Assembly (NCBI GenBank): GCA_033239525.1
Contig: BSYO01000019.1
Span: 4,283,087 to 4,347,086 of the forward strand
DNA from: Nepenthes gracilis
Lineage: Eukaryota > Streptophyta > Magnoliopsida > Caryophyllales > Nepenthaceae
Length of the DNA: 64,000 nucleotides
Direction of reading: 5' to 3'
Shown here: positions 1-13,258 of the stretch, one piece after another
Numbering within the stretch: the first letter of the stretch is position 1
Layout of the letters: each line of letters begins with the position of its first letter
Program-made: the position numbers and the translations under genes
Notes under the pieces: generated by a model
Databases searched by the model: none
Told to the model about the DNA's origin: nothing
Seen by the model: the letters and a program-made list of their open reading frames with translations, nothing else

Positions 1-158
1 TTATAAATATTAAGTGGGATTTTGTCACATATGTTTTGATCATTCAAGCTAAAAGCTACAACCATTTTTATTTTAAACCAAACACTTTTTATTTTAAGTT
101 ATTTTTATTTAAACTATTATATTTATATATAGAAATATAAAATTAAAATTTTATATTG

Positions 159-2476
159 AAAGTTTTTACAGATCACAAAAATATTAATATTTTTTGGGAT
201 AAAAGCCGAGAAAAGATACACACTTTAAAATTCATATTTGGTGGGGTTGAGGCCATCTTCAATGACGAATGCACTTGTAGTTAAGATAGATCCCGCATCT
301 CCTACCTAATATCATTGACCAACTTGGTATCTCTTTCGTGAATAATTCCTTTAATTCAAAAAGCTATTTATTAATAATTTAATTATTTTAAATGATATTT
401 TTAAAACAATTAACAAAATCATCACTAATTATTAAAAAAATAAACACTTAAAGTTGAAAGAAAAAAGGTTTAATGTGGCCGACTAATAGCAGAAGCAAGT
501 AATAGCAAAAGTGGCCAATGATATTCGCTTTCATTGGTACACGTTTCCCGTAAAGTACAGTCGACTTGTAAAAATATAATACCGATTGAACTTATTCACT
601 ATTTATAGTTAAGCCACGTTTCCAACCATACAAATAACAATGCATAATTTCATATTTTAGATTGACAGATTGTTAAAAAGCATACATTTTTTCATACTAC
701 CATAAATAGCACAGAACCTCTTAAAGCCACCGACAAACATAGTATCAACAAAATCTGTTTTCAATATCATAAAATGGTGTATCAATTTTAAGGATTGATT
801 AAACGCAAAAGATCATATCAGAACTACAACAATTTTTACTTCTAGTGAAGATAAATATTCTAAAAATGGCATAACACAAATATAAGTAGTACTTAAAAAT
901 AAACGAGTTATTAACGGATATATCTTTTACCTTTTAAATTATATTATATTTAAAAAATATTTGACAAAATAAATAATATGTAATATATTTTTAATAGTAT
1001 TTTACATAATTTTATTTTTAATATATTTTTTAATATTTATATTTATATATGGGTCATACTGTTTCAACACATAAAATTGCACGACCCAACACAATGTGGT
1101 TCATGTACGGTGTTAAAGCAAGACATATAAGTCTTGTATTGTGTCAAAAATAGCCGGTAATATCAACATGTTATATTAGGTATGGTACAAATAAATAAAC
1201 AATGACGGGTCAATACAATTAGTTGCACATCACTACAATTGATCTTGAAAATGAGGTTGCTTCCATGAAAAAAGCTACTCAAGATTTCCACATCACATGA
1301 AAGTTTCAATAGACCACAAAAATACTAATATTTTTGTGTTAAAAACCAAGAAAAGGTACACAATTTGAAATTTAAATTTGCTAGGATTGAGGTTATCTTC
1401 AATGTCAAATGCCCCTGTGGTGGTTAAGAAGGATCCCACCCCTACCTAATGTCATTGACTGTCCCAGCATCTCGTTCGTTCAATAATGCATTCTTCTGCT
1501 CTCTATAATTATTAATTTTTAAAAAAACTATTATAATTTAATTATTTTAAATAATATTTTTAACAAAATTAATAGAATCACCACTAATTATTTAAAAAAT
1601 AAACAATTAAATGTGAAAGAAAAAAGGTTCAACATGGGCCGACTAATAACAAATGTAACTATAGAAGTGGCCGACGATATTCACTTTTGTTAAATAGGCT
1701 AACGTAAAACAAAGTCGGCCAATAAAAATATAATACCGGCTGAATTTATTTACAACTTATTGCTGGGCCACGGTTCCAGCATTGCAAGTAACAGTTCAAA
1801 ATTTTATTTTTTAGACTTGCAAAAGGCTTAAAAGCATACATTTTTCTTACTTGCGTCAATAGCATAGAACCTCTTAATCCCACTGACAAATATAGTATCA
1901 TCAAAATCTGCTTTCAATATAATAAAAAAGTGTATCCATTTTAAGGATTAATTGGACGCAAAATATCATGCCAGAATTACAACCATGTTCACTTCTAGTA
2001 AAAGGGAAGACCCTAAAAATAGTGGTAATAAAAATATAAGTAGTACCTAAAAATAACCAAGTTATTAACGGGTATATTTTTTTACTGTTTAAATTTCATT
2101 ATATTTAAAAAAGCATTCGACAAAAAATAATAATAAATGATATATTTTTTGACAATATTTTATATAATTTTATTTTTAAATATATTTTTTAATGTTTACA
2201 TTTAAATATGGTTTGTGCTGTTCTGACATATAGAATAACACGCCCCAGCACAACGTGGGTCACATATGGTGTCGAACAAAGGCATATAAATCCTGTATTA
2301 TGCCGAAAATAGCTCATAATAACAGTACGCTATATTAGGTATTGTATATTTATATTGAACGACCAAATAAGTAAACAATGTCGGGTTAATACAGCCTATT
2401 GCACATCACTACAATTGATCTTGTAAATGAGGATAATTCCCCGGTAAAAACTACTCTAGATTATCAAGTCACGTGA
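159..2476. repeat. Two diverged ~1.15 kb sub-repeats inside the tandem unit
   Basis: Sub-repeat 1 (about 159-1299) and sub-repeat 2 (about 1300-2476) share ordered anchors: a GAAAGTTT..CACAAAAATA start, a block beginning GAACCTCTTAA near 713 and 1867, and TTGCACATCACTACAATTGA near 1222 and 2399. They are clearly more diverged from each other than copy A is from copy B, so this duplication predates the 6.57 kb amplification. The same pairs occur at about 6736 and 7875 in copy B, and about 14263 and 15403 in copy C. No coding potential or terminal motif identifies the element. Confidence 0.75.
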
Positions 2477-3563
2477 CAGCTTTTGTGGACAACAAAATAC
2501 AAATTGTTTCTATATACAGTATAAAAGAATGAATTTTTAATCCAGAACTTGCTCCAATAATCTTTAGATCAAACACATTTTTTCATATATACCATAATAA
2601 CAATGAATAAAATAAATAATTAAGAACATATTTTTTTTGTTACAACACTAAAATAAAAGGAAAGAAGAATAGAGGGGAAACAAGTAGGCTGGGTTGAGTT
2701 CCTTAGCCAATACCCTGGGGGCAAGGGTCAAAAGAAGTCATAAAGTGTGCCAAGTTGATAGCAATCAGCTATGCCGCTGTTATAAGAGGTGTGTTCGCTC
2801 ATGAAAGTTGGTATATATGTTCATCTCAATTCTAAATATATAATCAGCAACTATTTTTCCCTATCTTGGACTTTGGTTGATCAAGATTTTCTAGTTCCTA
2901 GCCATGAGCTCTCTACAATTCATAACGAACCCCTGATTAGGGTTATCTTTATCCATACTCTACTAAATTTTCTACACCGTAATAAATAAATTGGATTCAA
3001 TAACAATCTTTCTTAGGTCCATCTTCCAATTGATTTGAAGGATGATTAAAAAAGCCTTAAGTTTGGCTATGATGACACCTAAGAAGCCATTGAAATCAGT
3101 AGCTCACATTCCGACGTGGTCTTGGCTGTATCCTCCAAAACTTGTCCACTCATCCTCTACAATACAAGTATCAGTGTTGAAATTGATCTAATCTTGTAGA
3201 GGGAGAAGCTTGCTTGGTATATCGCTATCCATCCTCCTAAAGGTGAGCACTTAGCTGGCGAAATGGACCTTGTTGAGGTCCTTCGCTAACTAACAAATAA
3301 CCCAAGTTAATGGGGGTTCTTTATGCAAGTCGGAACAGAAGATTAGTAAGTTCCTTCGTTTTCATATGATCTAGAGAGTCGCAAGAGTAAACAAGAGATA
3401 AGGCATTTACTTTTGTTAAAGAGTTGAAAATATATTCATTCTTGTACATTGCTCTACAGCAATGAGGAAAGACATAACCAGCAATCGATTCCAAATCGAT
3501 GTAACCATACTATATTCTCAAAAAAATGTGATTAATCATTTTAGATAGCCCACAATGATGTAC

Positions 3564-4250
3564 GTTTGGTTGCTGGAATAAAATAATGTGAAAATAAAAT
3601 AATTATTTTAAGGAATAGAAAAGGATAGGAATAGAGTTGGAATTATTATTATTATATTTGGTTGTTTGAATAGAATAATGAGAATTAGTATTCCATTATT
3701 TGGTTTGTAGAATAATATGATAAATAATGTGGAAATAGTAATAATAATAATAACCAAAATAAGTAATAATAATAATACCAAATAAATAATAATAATAATA
3801 TATGTAATAATAATAATATTTAAGAATGTTTAAGAATAATAATAATAATAATAATAATATAATAATAATAATAATAATAAAATAAAATAATAATAATACC
3901 TAATAATTAATAATAACAATAATAATAATAATAATAATAAATACCTAATAAATAATAATAATAATAATAAATATAATAATAATAATAATATGTAATAATA
4001 ATACCTAATAATAATAATAATATGTAAAATAATAATAATAATAATAATAGTAAAATAATAATAATACCTAATAATATGTGAAATTATTATTCCCACATAT
4101 GTAGAAATAATAATTCCTATATAAGTGGTGGAAATTATTATTCCCACATTTGTTGGGATAATAATTTTCATCCTATCACTAACAAAACGGAAAAATTTCT
4201 ATTCATGCGGGAATAAGAATTCCATTCCCCCTCAATTTCTGCAACCAAAC
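3564..4250. mobile_element. TIR-bounded, (TAA)n-filled element 1, copy A (MITE-like)
   Basis: It starts GTTTGGTTGCTGGAAT and ends with ATTTCTGCAACCAAAC, which are inverted copies of each other at 14 of 16 positions. The outer arms are rich in GGAATAG/CTATTCC blocks that could pair. The core (about 3730-4075) is an imperfect (TAA)n/(AAT)n microsatellite. There is no coding capacity; long Tyr/Leu/Ile ORFs here are microsatellite translation. A non-autonomous DNA transposon (MITE) is the likely nature. The target duplication is not clear. Confidence 0.55.
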
Positions 4251-4253
4251 ATT

Positions 4254-4873
4254 ATTTAGTTGTTGGAATAGAATAAGATAAGAATAAAATAGTTATTCAA
4301 GGGAATAGAAAATGATGAGAATAGAGTTAGAATTATTATTCTTATATTTGATTGTTAGAATAAAATAAGGTAAGAATTAGTATTCTATTATTTAGTTTGT
4401 TGAATAGTATGCGAAATAATATGAGAATAATAATAATAATAATAATATGTAATAATTATAATAATAATAATAATAATAATTAATAATAACAATAATAAAC
4501 ATAGTAATAATAATAATCATAATAATAATAATAATACCTAATAATTAATAATAACAATAATAAACATAGTAATAATAATAATAATAATAATAATACCTAA
4601 TAAATAATAATAATAGTAATAGTAATAATAATAATAATATGTAATAATAATAAAATAAAATAATAATAATACCTAATAATAATAATAACAATAATAATAC
4701 AAAATAATAATAATAAAACAATAATAATAATAATATGTTGGAATTGTTATTACATGTGTGAAAATAACAATTCCTAAGGAATAACAATTTTCATCCAACT
4801 TCTAACTAAACGGAAAAATTTCTATTCCTGTGGGAATAGAAATTCTATTCCCCCTCAATTTCTGCAACCAAAC
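4254..4873. mobile_element. TIR-bounded, (TAA)n-filled element 2, copy A (MITE-like)
   Basis: It follows the first element almost directly and has the same architecture: a left arm with AGTTGTTGGAATAGAATAAG, a (TAA)n core at about 4425-4735, and a right arm ending TTTCTGCAACCAAAC. The near-identical arms suggest it is a second insertion or a local duplication of the same family. No gene is present. Confidence 0.5.
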
Positions 4874-4924
4874 AAAGGATTAGAGTTCGAGAGATTCATC
4901 ATCATTCTTTGCCTGTAAATACTT

Positions 4925-5703
4925 TACCGTTTAATAAAACCCAATGAAATTTAAGTTTCCACACTCTTTCCTATTACCCATTGTTACCTCTATCAGCCTA
5001 CTCGAAGAGGGAGAAAGCTGATGATTTAGTGTACTTGCTCGAGTAGCTGATCCAAATAGCAGTGTCCTTAGAGGGTGATGTGATACTATTATGAACTCCT
5101 TATAATAATAGATCCCATCATTGGTGAGCCTGTCCTTCACAATGTCGAAGTTTTATTTACCATTTGCTAATATTTAGCCTGCAACCTTTAATGCAGCTTC
5201 AGTTGCAATAATTATTGAGCCAGATTTAAGAAGAAGAAAAGTTTGCCCAACATTCCTATCCTTCTAGAACTTGACCATGTTACCATTTCCAGTGGACAAT
5301 TTCATGCCTTGCATAAGGAGCATTCGTGTCTTAAGGATGATGCACTGGGCGTAAGGGCTTCTGAAATTACTTTTGACAATGAAGAATATATCTGAATGAA
5401 GGTAATTAACTCTTAAGATTTGAGCCGTTAGCTTGTCAAAGCGATGCACGAGTTCCCAGCTGATTTTGCCAAGAAGGGATAAGTTGTTCCATTCGGCTTT
5501 CCTCAAACCAAGACTACTAAGTTTTTTAAGTGTTCATACTTCATTCCAATAAATCAAGTGGATTTTCTACTCATCCAAAAGAATGTTCCGATTGATATAA
5601 TCAAATTAATTGCATATCTTTTGGGAAGGGCTAGAGTTTGCATCAGTTACTTAGGGATCGCTTGGGCCACTGTCTGAATGAGTGTAACTCTACCTACAAT
5701 AGA
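4925..5703 (-). pseudogene. LINE reverse-transcriptase C-terminal relic, copy A
   Basis: Reading the minus strand from about 5703 downward gives the order typical of the end of a plant non-LTR retrotransposon RT: VGRVTLIQTVAQAIP, then a LALP segment, INRNILLDE, KIHLIYWNEV, LGLRKAEWNNLSLLGKISWE and GNGNMVKF, followed by a degenerate zinc-finger-type tail (DRLTNDGIYYYKEF, then WKLKFHW in another frame). In intact LINEs this region follows the catalytic palm, which is absent, so this is a 5'-truncated copy. Several stops interrupt it. Copy A also has a 1-bp deletion near 5620 relative to copy B, which shifts the frame. It is not functional. Confidence 0.75.
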
Positions 5704-8700
5704 TAGGTGCTTTGCATTTTGGTTTTAGGGACACCCCCCACTCTCTCTAAGCGTGGATTTATAGTGATGTAGCAGGAGCTGAAGGTGGTAGTGGTTAGAG
5801 ATGAGAATAATTTTTCAGTTGTAGAAGGTGCTTTACAAGGTGTGGTTGTCCTAAGGGGTGCTCAATGTTTTTTAATATACCAAAGAAATTTGGGCAACAT
5901 TGAAAAGTCCTGTATTACTATATTATTATATATCTATTTAAAAATATATCTATATCTTATTCATTTTAATATATTTTTTAGATTAATAGTATTGTCTATA
6001 TTTTTTAATTTTAAAAGTGATATTGGATTAATTCTTGCTAGATGAATAGTTGTTCACTTATTATCCTATTAAATATTACTTATTATGTAACGTATATTAA
6101 ATTTTATAAGATTTGATAAATATATAAAGATATTATAAACGAGAACTGTCCTGAAATAAGGCCCATTTAATTTTTTACAATGAGTGCGGTCATGAAAAAA
6201 AGTACCCGGTTCAACTCAACCCAACCAGAACTATAATATTTTTTTATAAATATAATAGCATAAGAAATATTCATTCATCTATTTTTATCTAATTCATTAT
6301 TAAATGAGGATATATGAGACGGTAATTTATTAAAAAAATATTTAAAATGCAACTAAAATATTTCTCCACATACTACTCCTTAATTAAGCTCATCACCTAA
6401 TTTGTATTCAATAATTAGTTGAAAAAATTCAACTAAAAAATTTCATTCAGTGGTATAAGAACCTCATATTTCAAAAAAAAAAAAATAGATTTTTTAATTT
6501 ATATTTGATACCAAAAGACACATGATTAACATAAGGTTTGGATCACGGATTAAATTTAAATAAAAATTTATAAATATTAAGTGGTATTTTGTCACATATG
6601 TTTTGATCATTCAAGCTAAAAGCTACAACCATTTTTATTTTAAACCAAACACTCTAGTTTATGCTTTTATTTTAAGTTATTTTTATTTAAACTATTATTT
6701 TTATATATAGAAATATAAAATTAAAATTTTATATTGAAAGTTTTTGCAGATCACAAAAATATTAATATTTTTTGGGATAAAAGCCGAGAAATGATACACG
6801 CTTTAAAATTCATATTTGGTGGGGTTGAGACCATCTTCAATGACGAATGCACTTGTAGTTAAGATAGATCCCGCATCTCCTACCAGTATCATTGACCAAC
6901 TTGGTATCTCTTTCGTGAATAATTCCTTTAATTCAAAAAGCTATTTATTAATAATTTAATTATTTTAAATGAGATTTTTAAAACAATTAACAAAATCATC
7001 ACTAATCATTTAAAAAATAAACACTTAAAGTTGAAAGAAAAAAGGTTTAATGTGGCCGACTAATAGCAGAAGTAAGTAATAGCAAAAGTGGCCAATGATA
7101 TTCGTTTTCATTGGTACACGTTTACCGTAAAATACAGTCAACTTGTAAAAATATAATACTAATTGAACTTATTTACTATTTATAGTTAAGCCACGTTTCC
7201 AACCATACAAATAACAATGCATAATTTCATATTTTAGATTGGCAGATTGTTAAAAAGCGTACATTTTTTCATACTACCATAAATAGCACAGAACCTCTTA
7301 AAGCCACCGACAAACATAGTATCATCAAAATCTATTTTCAATATCATAAAAATGTGGATCAATTTTGAAGATTGATTAAACGCAAAAGATCATATCAAAA
7401 CTATAACAATTTTTACTTCTAGTGAAGATAAATATTCTAAAAATAGCATAACAAAAATATAAGTAATACTTAAAAATAATCGAGTTATTAACGGATATAT
7501 TTTTTACCTTTTAAATTATATTATATTTAAAAAATATTCGACAAAATAAATAATATATGATATATTTTTAATAATATTTTATATAATTTTATTTTTAATA
7601 TATTTTTAATATTTATATTTATATATGGGTTATGTTGTTTCAACACATAAAATTGCACGACCCAACACAATGTGGTTCATGTACGGTGTTAAAGCAAGAC
7701 ATATAAGTCTTGTATTGGGTCAAAAATAACCGGTAATATCAACATGTTATATTAGGTATGGTACAAATAAATAAACAACGACGGGTCAATACAAGCAGTT
7801 GCACATCACTACAATTGATCTTGAAAATCAGGTTGCTTCCATGAAAAAAACTACTCAAGATTTCCACATCACATGAAAGTTTCAGCAGACAACAAAAATA
7901 CTAATATTTTCGGGTTAAAAATCAAGAAAAGGTACACAATTTGAAATTTAAATTTGCTAGGATTGAGGTCATCTTCAATGTCAAATGCACCTGTGGTGGT
8001 TAAGAAGGATCCCACCGCTACCTAATGTCATTGACTGTCCCAGCATCTCGTTCGTTCAATAATGCATTCTTCTGCTCTCTATAATTATTAATTTTTAAAA
8101 AAACTATTATAATTTAATTATTTTAAATAATATTTTTAACAAAATTAATAGAATCACCACTAATTATTTAAAAAATAAACAATTAAATGTGAAAGAAAAG
8201 AGGTTCAACATGGGCCGACTAATAACAAATGTAACTATAGAAGTGGCCGACGATATTCACTTTTGTTAAATAGGCTAACGTAAAACAAAGTCGGCCAATA
8301 AAAATATAATACCGGCTGAATTTATTTACAACTTATTGCTGGGCCACGGTTCCAGCATTGCAAGTAACAGTTCAAAATTTTATTTTTTAAATTTGCAAAA
8401 GGCTGAAAAGCATACCTTTTTCTTACTTGCGTCAATAGCATAGAACCTCTTAATCCCTCTGACAAATATAGTATCATCAAAATCTGCTTTCAATATAATA
8501 AAAAGGTGTATTCATTTTAAGGATTAATTGGACGCAAAATATCATGCCAGAATTACAACCATGTTTACTTCTAGTAAAAGGGAAGACCCTAAAAATAGTG
8601 GTAATAAAAATATAAGTAGTACCTAAAAATAACCAAGTTATTAACGGGTATATTTTTTTACTGTTTAAATTTCATTATATTTAAAAAAACATTCGACAAA

Positions 8701-9559
8701 AAATAATAATAAATGATATATTTTTTGACAATATTTTATATAATTTTATTTTTAAATATATTTTTTAATGTTTACATTTAAATATGGGTTGTGCTGTTCC
8801 GACATATAGAATAGCACGCCCCAGCACAACGTGGGTCACATATGGTGTCGAACAAAGGCATATAAATCCTGTATTATGCCGAAAATAGCTCATAATAACA
8901 GTACGCTATATTAGGTATTGTATATTTATATTGAACGACCAAATAAGTAAACAATGTCGGGTTAATACAGCCTATTGCACATTACTACAATTGATCTTGT
9001 AAATGAGGATAATTCCCCGGTAAAAACTACTCTAGATTATCAAGTCACGTGACAGCTTTTGTGGACAACAAAATACCAATTGTTTCTATATACAGTATAA
9101 AAGAATGAATTTTTAATCCAGAACTTGCTCCAATAATCTTTAGATCAAACACATTTTTTCATATATACCATAATAACAATGAATAAAATAAATAATTAAG
9201 AACATATTTTTTTTGTTACAACACTAAAATAAAAGGAAAGAAGAATAGAAGGGAAACAAGTAGGCTGGGTTGAGTTCCTTAGCCAATACCCCTGGGGCAA
9301 GGATCAAAAGAAGTCATAAAGTGTGCCAAGTTGATAGCAATCAGCTCTGCCGCTGTTATAAGAGGTGTGTTCGCTCATGGAAGTTGGTATATATGTTCAT
9401 CTCAATTCTAAATATATAATCTGCAATTATTTTTCCCTATCTTGGACTTTGGTTGATCAAGATTTTCTAGTTCCTAGCCATGAGCTCTCTACAATTCATA
9501 ACGAACCCCTGATTAGGGTAATCTTTATCCATACTCTACTAAATTTTCTGCACCGTAAT

Positions 9560-10550
9560 TGTTAGAGACATTTATCTAATTGGCATATTCCGTGACCATA
9601 TGTATTATTGTATTGATGTCGGGTTGTTGGTTATCGGGTTAAAGTCCGTTCGGTCCGCCCTCCAATCGCTCGAGCCCATCCATAGACTGCCCGCTCGCCA
9701 TGAGCTCGATTCTCGCTCGAGTGCAAAAACCAGTAGGGTGGCCACTCGCCTCTCGCTCGTTAGCCGCTCGAGCCGAAAAACCAGTGGGTCGCCCGCTCGA
9801 TGCTCGCCCCTGGCCGCCCGCCGCGCGCTCGAGCCCCGCTCGAGCGCCGGTGCAACGGACAGATTTTTTAAACGCGTTTTTGGCTCCACTATAAATACTA
9901 GCCTTATTTTTTGAAACCCTAAGGATTCTGCAGAGTTGATTTGCGTGCCTCTTGGAGAAGAAAAGCCTCTCATGCTTCAAAGTTATTGTTCCTCCTATTG
10001 AGAAAACTAACACTACAATATTACTCTACATGTTCAAACTAGTTTTCTCACCCACCTTCTTTGACCATTGAAACTTTACCTTCTACCATCGTTGGAGACT
10101 TTGGTTCGTGAAGAAGGAGACTCGTTCGTGATTGGAAATTCAAGTGGTTCGAGGGAAGATTGACATGAAGACCGGAAGGCGTCCGGTTCTATTGCCGCGG
10201 GCAAATCCAATGAGTTTCTTGGTAGGGATCATGTGACGGGAGTAAGTCGGCTAGGTTAGTGCGTCGTTATCACCCCGTCTGTAAGTTTATTTTTATAGTG
10301 CATTGCTTCCCTGGCCGTTGAAGCCCGGAGTGTTTTTCTCGATACCGTGGGTATCGAGTTTTCACTTTGTCACCGAAAAATTGAGTCTTTATCTTTATTG
10401 CTTATAAGTACTTAATCATGCATGATTGTTAAACTTGTTAGCATCTACTATTAAATATCTTTTACGTGTATTAGATATTTATTATTATTCACTGCTTCCG
10501 CTATACTTTTAACGGGGTCGAAACACGTTAGCACAAAACATGCTTTTTCA
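9560..10550 (+). mobile_element. Solo LTR, 991 bp, TSD GTAAT
   Basis: It begins TGTTAGAGAC and ends TGCTTTTTCA (TG..CA), and is flanked by GTAAT at 9555-9559 and 10551-10555. Copy A carries the uninterrupted empty site at 2979-2983 (CACCGTAATAAATAAATT), which proves insertion. A TATA-like CACTATAAATACTA lies near 9888, which supports plus orientation of U3-R-U5. Positions 9660-9850 form a GC-rich island dense in CTCGAG. No internal region or second LTR is present, so this is an LTR-LTR recombination product. The family is not identified. Confidence 0.93.
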
Positions 10551-11135
10551 GTAATAAATAAATTGGATTCAATAACAATCTTTCTTAGGTCCATCTTCCA
10601 AGTGATTTGAAGGATGATTAAAAAAGCCTTAAGTTTGGCTATGATGACACCTAAGAAGCCATTGAAATCAGTAGCTCACATTCCGACGTGGTCTTGGCTA
10701 TATCCTCCAAAACTTGTCCACTCATCCTCTACAATACAAGTATCAATGTTGAAATTGATCTAATCTTGTAGAGGGAGAAGCTTGCTTGGTATATCGCTAT
10801 CCATCCTCCTAACGGTGAGCACTTAGCTGGCGAAATGGACCTTGTTGAGGTCCTTCGCTAACTAACAAATAACCCAAGTTAATGGGGGTTCTTTATGCAA
10901 GTCGGAACAGAAGATTAGTAAGTTCCTTCGTTTTCATATGATCTAGAGAGTCGCAAGAGTAAACAAGAGATAGGGCATTTACTTTTGTTAAAGAGTTGAA
11001 AACATATTCATTCTTGTACATTGCTCTACAGCAATGAGGAAAGACATAACCAGCAATCGATTCCAAATCCATGTAACCATACTATATTCTCAAAAAAATG
11101 TGATTAATCATTTTAGAGAGCCCATAATGATGTAC

Positions 11136-11855
11136 GTTTGGTTGTTGGAATAAAATAAGGTGGAAATAAAATAGTTATTTCAAGGAATAGAAAATGATAG
11201 GAATAGAGTTGGAATTGTTATTCTTATATTTGGTTGTTTGAATAGAATAATGTGAGAATTAGTATTCCATTATTTGGTTTGTAGAATAGTATGATAAATA
11301 AGGTGGAAATAGTAATAATAATAATAATAGTAATATGTAACGATAGTATATAATAATAATACCAAATAAATAATAATAATAATATGTAATAATAATAATA
11401 ATATGAAATAATAATAATATGTAATAATAATATTTAAGAATAATAATAATAATATGTAATAATATTATATAATAATAATAATAATAAAATAATAATAATA
11501 CCTAATAATTAATGATAACAATAATAATAATAATAATAATAAATACAATAATAATAATAATAAATACAATAATAATAATATGTAATAATAATACCTAATA
11601 ATAATAATAATATGTAATAATAATAATAATATAGTAAAATAATAATAATACCTAATAATAATAATAATAATAATAATAATATGTGGAAATTATTATTCCC
11701 ACATGCGTGGAAATAATAATTCCTATATAAGTGGTGGGAATTATTATTCCCACATTTGTTGGGATAATAATTTTCATCCTACCACTAACCAAACGGAAAA
11801 ATTTCTATTCCTGCGGGAATAGAAATTCCATTCCCCCTCAATTCCTGCAATCAAA
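11136..11855. mobile_element. TIR-bounded, (TAA)n-filled element 1, copy B
   Basis: It is the counterpart of 3564-4250: the left arm is GTTTGGTTGTTGGAAT and the right arm ends CCTGCAATCAAA, slightly degraded. The (TAA)n core (about 11310-11680) differs in length and interruption pattern from copy A, as expected for a replicating microsatellite. Confidence 0.5.
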
Positions 11856-11859
11856 TATT

Positions 11860-12425
11860 ATTTAGTTGTTGGAATAGAATAAGATAAGAATAAAATAATT
11901 ATTCAAGGGAATAGAAAATGATGAGAATATAGTTAAAATTATTATTCTTATATTTGATTGTTAGAATAAAATAATGTGAGAATTAGTATTCTATTGTTTA
12001 ATTTATAGAATGGTATGATGAATAATGTGAGAATAATAATAATAATAATAACAATAATATGTAATAATAATAATAAATACAATAATAATAATATGTAATA
12101 ATAATACCTAATAATAATAATAATAATAATAATATGTAATAATAATAATAATAATAATACCTAATAAATAATAATAATAATAGTAATAATAATAATAATA
12201 TGTAATAATAATAAAATAAAATAATAATAATAACAATAATAATACAATAATAATAATAATAATACAATAATAATAATAATAATATGTGGGAATTGTTATT
12301 ACAACATGTATGAAAATAACAATTCCTAATGAATAACAATTTCCATCCTAGCACTAACCAAACGAAAAAATTTCTATTCATGTGGGAATAGGAATTCTAT
12401 TCCCCATCAATTTCTGAAACCAAAC
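11860..12425. mobile_element. TIR-bounded, (TAA)n-filled element 2, copy B
   Basis: It is the counterpart of 4254-4873. The left arm carries AGTTGTTGGAATAG and the right arm ends TTTCTGAAACCAAAC. The core (about 12030-12285) is an imperfect TAA repeat. It has no coding capacity. Confidence 0.48.
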
Positions 12426-12476
12426 AAGGGATTAGAGTTCGAGAGATTCCTCATCATTCTTTGCCTGTAAATACTT

Positions 12477-13258
12477 TACCTATTAATAAAACCCAATGAA
12501 ATTTAAGTTTCCACACTCTTTCCTATTACCCATTGTTACCTCTATCTGCCTACTCGAAGAGGGAGAAAGCTGATGATTTAGTGTACTTGCCCGAGTAGCT
12601 GATCCAAATAGCAATGTCCTTAGAGGGTGATGTGATACTATTATGAACTCCTTATAATAATAGATCCCATCATTGGTGAGCCTGTCCTTCACAATGTCGA
12701 AGTTTTATTTACCATTTGCTAATATTTAGCCTGCAACCTTTAATGCAGCTTCAGTTGCAATAATTATTGAGCCAGATTTAAGAAGAAGAAAAGTTTGCCC
12801 AACATTTCTATCCTTCTAGAACTTGACCATGTTACCATTTCCAGTGGACAATTTCATGCCTTGCATAAGGAGCATTCGTGTCTTAAGGATGATGCACTGG
12901 GCGTAAGGGCTTCTGAAATTACTTTTGACAATGAAGAATATATCTGAATGAAGGTAATTAACTCTTAAGATTTGAGCCGTTAGCTTGTCAAAGCGATGCA
13001 CGAGCTCCCAGCTGATTTTGCCAAGAAGGGATAAGTTGTTCCATTCGGCTTTCCTCAAACCAAGACTACTAAGTTTTTTAAGTGTTCATACTTCATTCCA
13101 ATAAATCAAGTGGATTTTCTACTCATCCAAAAGAATGTTCCGATTGATATAATCAAATTAATTGCATATCTTTTCGGGAAGGGCTAGAGTTTGCATCAGT
13201 TACTTAGGGATCGCTTGGGCCACTGTCTGAATGAGTGTAACTCTACCTACAATAGATA
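12477..13258 (-). pseudogene. LINE reverse-transcriptase C-terminal relic, copy B
   Basis: It is the same relic as at 4925-5703, and the better preserved copy. From about 13258 downward one frame runs through VGRVTLIQTVAQAIP, LMQTLALPEKICN, FDYINRNILLDE, KIHLIYWNEV, LGLRKAEWNNLSLLGK and GNGNMVKF, broken by a few in-frame stops but not shifted. The extra base near 13175 (TTTTCGGG, against TTTTGGG in copy A) keeps it in frame. The catalytic YADD palm is absent, so it cannot act alone. Confidence 0.77.

Larger units (their letters stand above)
1..6567. repeat. Tandem unit, copy A (~6.57 kb)
   Basis: The first bases of the window reappear at 6568 and again at 14117, and the intervening sequence runs collinearly at high identity, so the window opens inside a head-to-tail array. 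Within the unit, in order: two diverged ~1.15 kb sub-repeats (159-2476); a stretch around 2500-3530 with no recognisable gene; two TIR-bounded, (TAA)n-filled elements (3564-4250, 4254-4873); a minus-strand LINE relic (about 4925-5703); and AT-rich sequence to the end with nothing recognisable. The true unit boundaries cannot be fixed because the array may continue left of the window. No host gene is seen. Confidence 0.9.

Noticed and set aside
2789..2989. 66-codon plus-strand ORF conserved in copy B at 9365-9565
   Set aside because: Conservation is explained by the recent duplication. There is no recognisable family, poor coding character, and the solo LTR sits at its end in copy B.
3830..4787. 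Long minus-strand ORFs rich in Tyr, Leu and Ile (also 11998-12381)
   Set aside because: They are translations of (TAA)n/(AAT)n microsatellite; there is no domain and no length conservation between the two array copies.
9600..10013. Four overlapping ORFs on both strands in the GC-rich island
   Set aside because: High GC removes stops in several frames at once. The sequence is the U3/R of a solo LTR.
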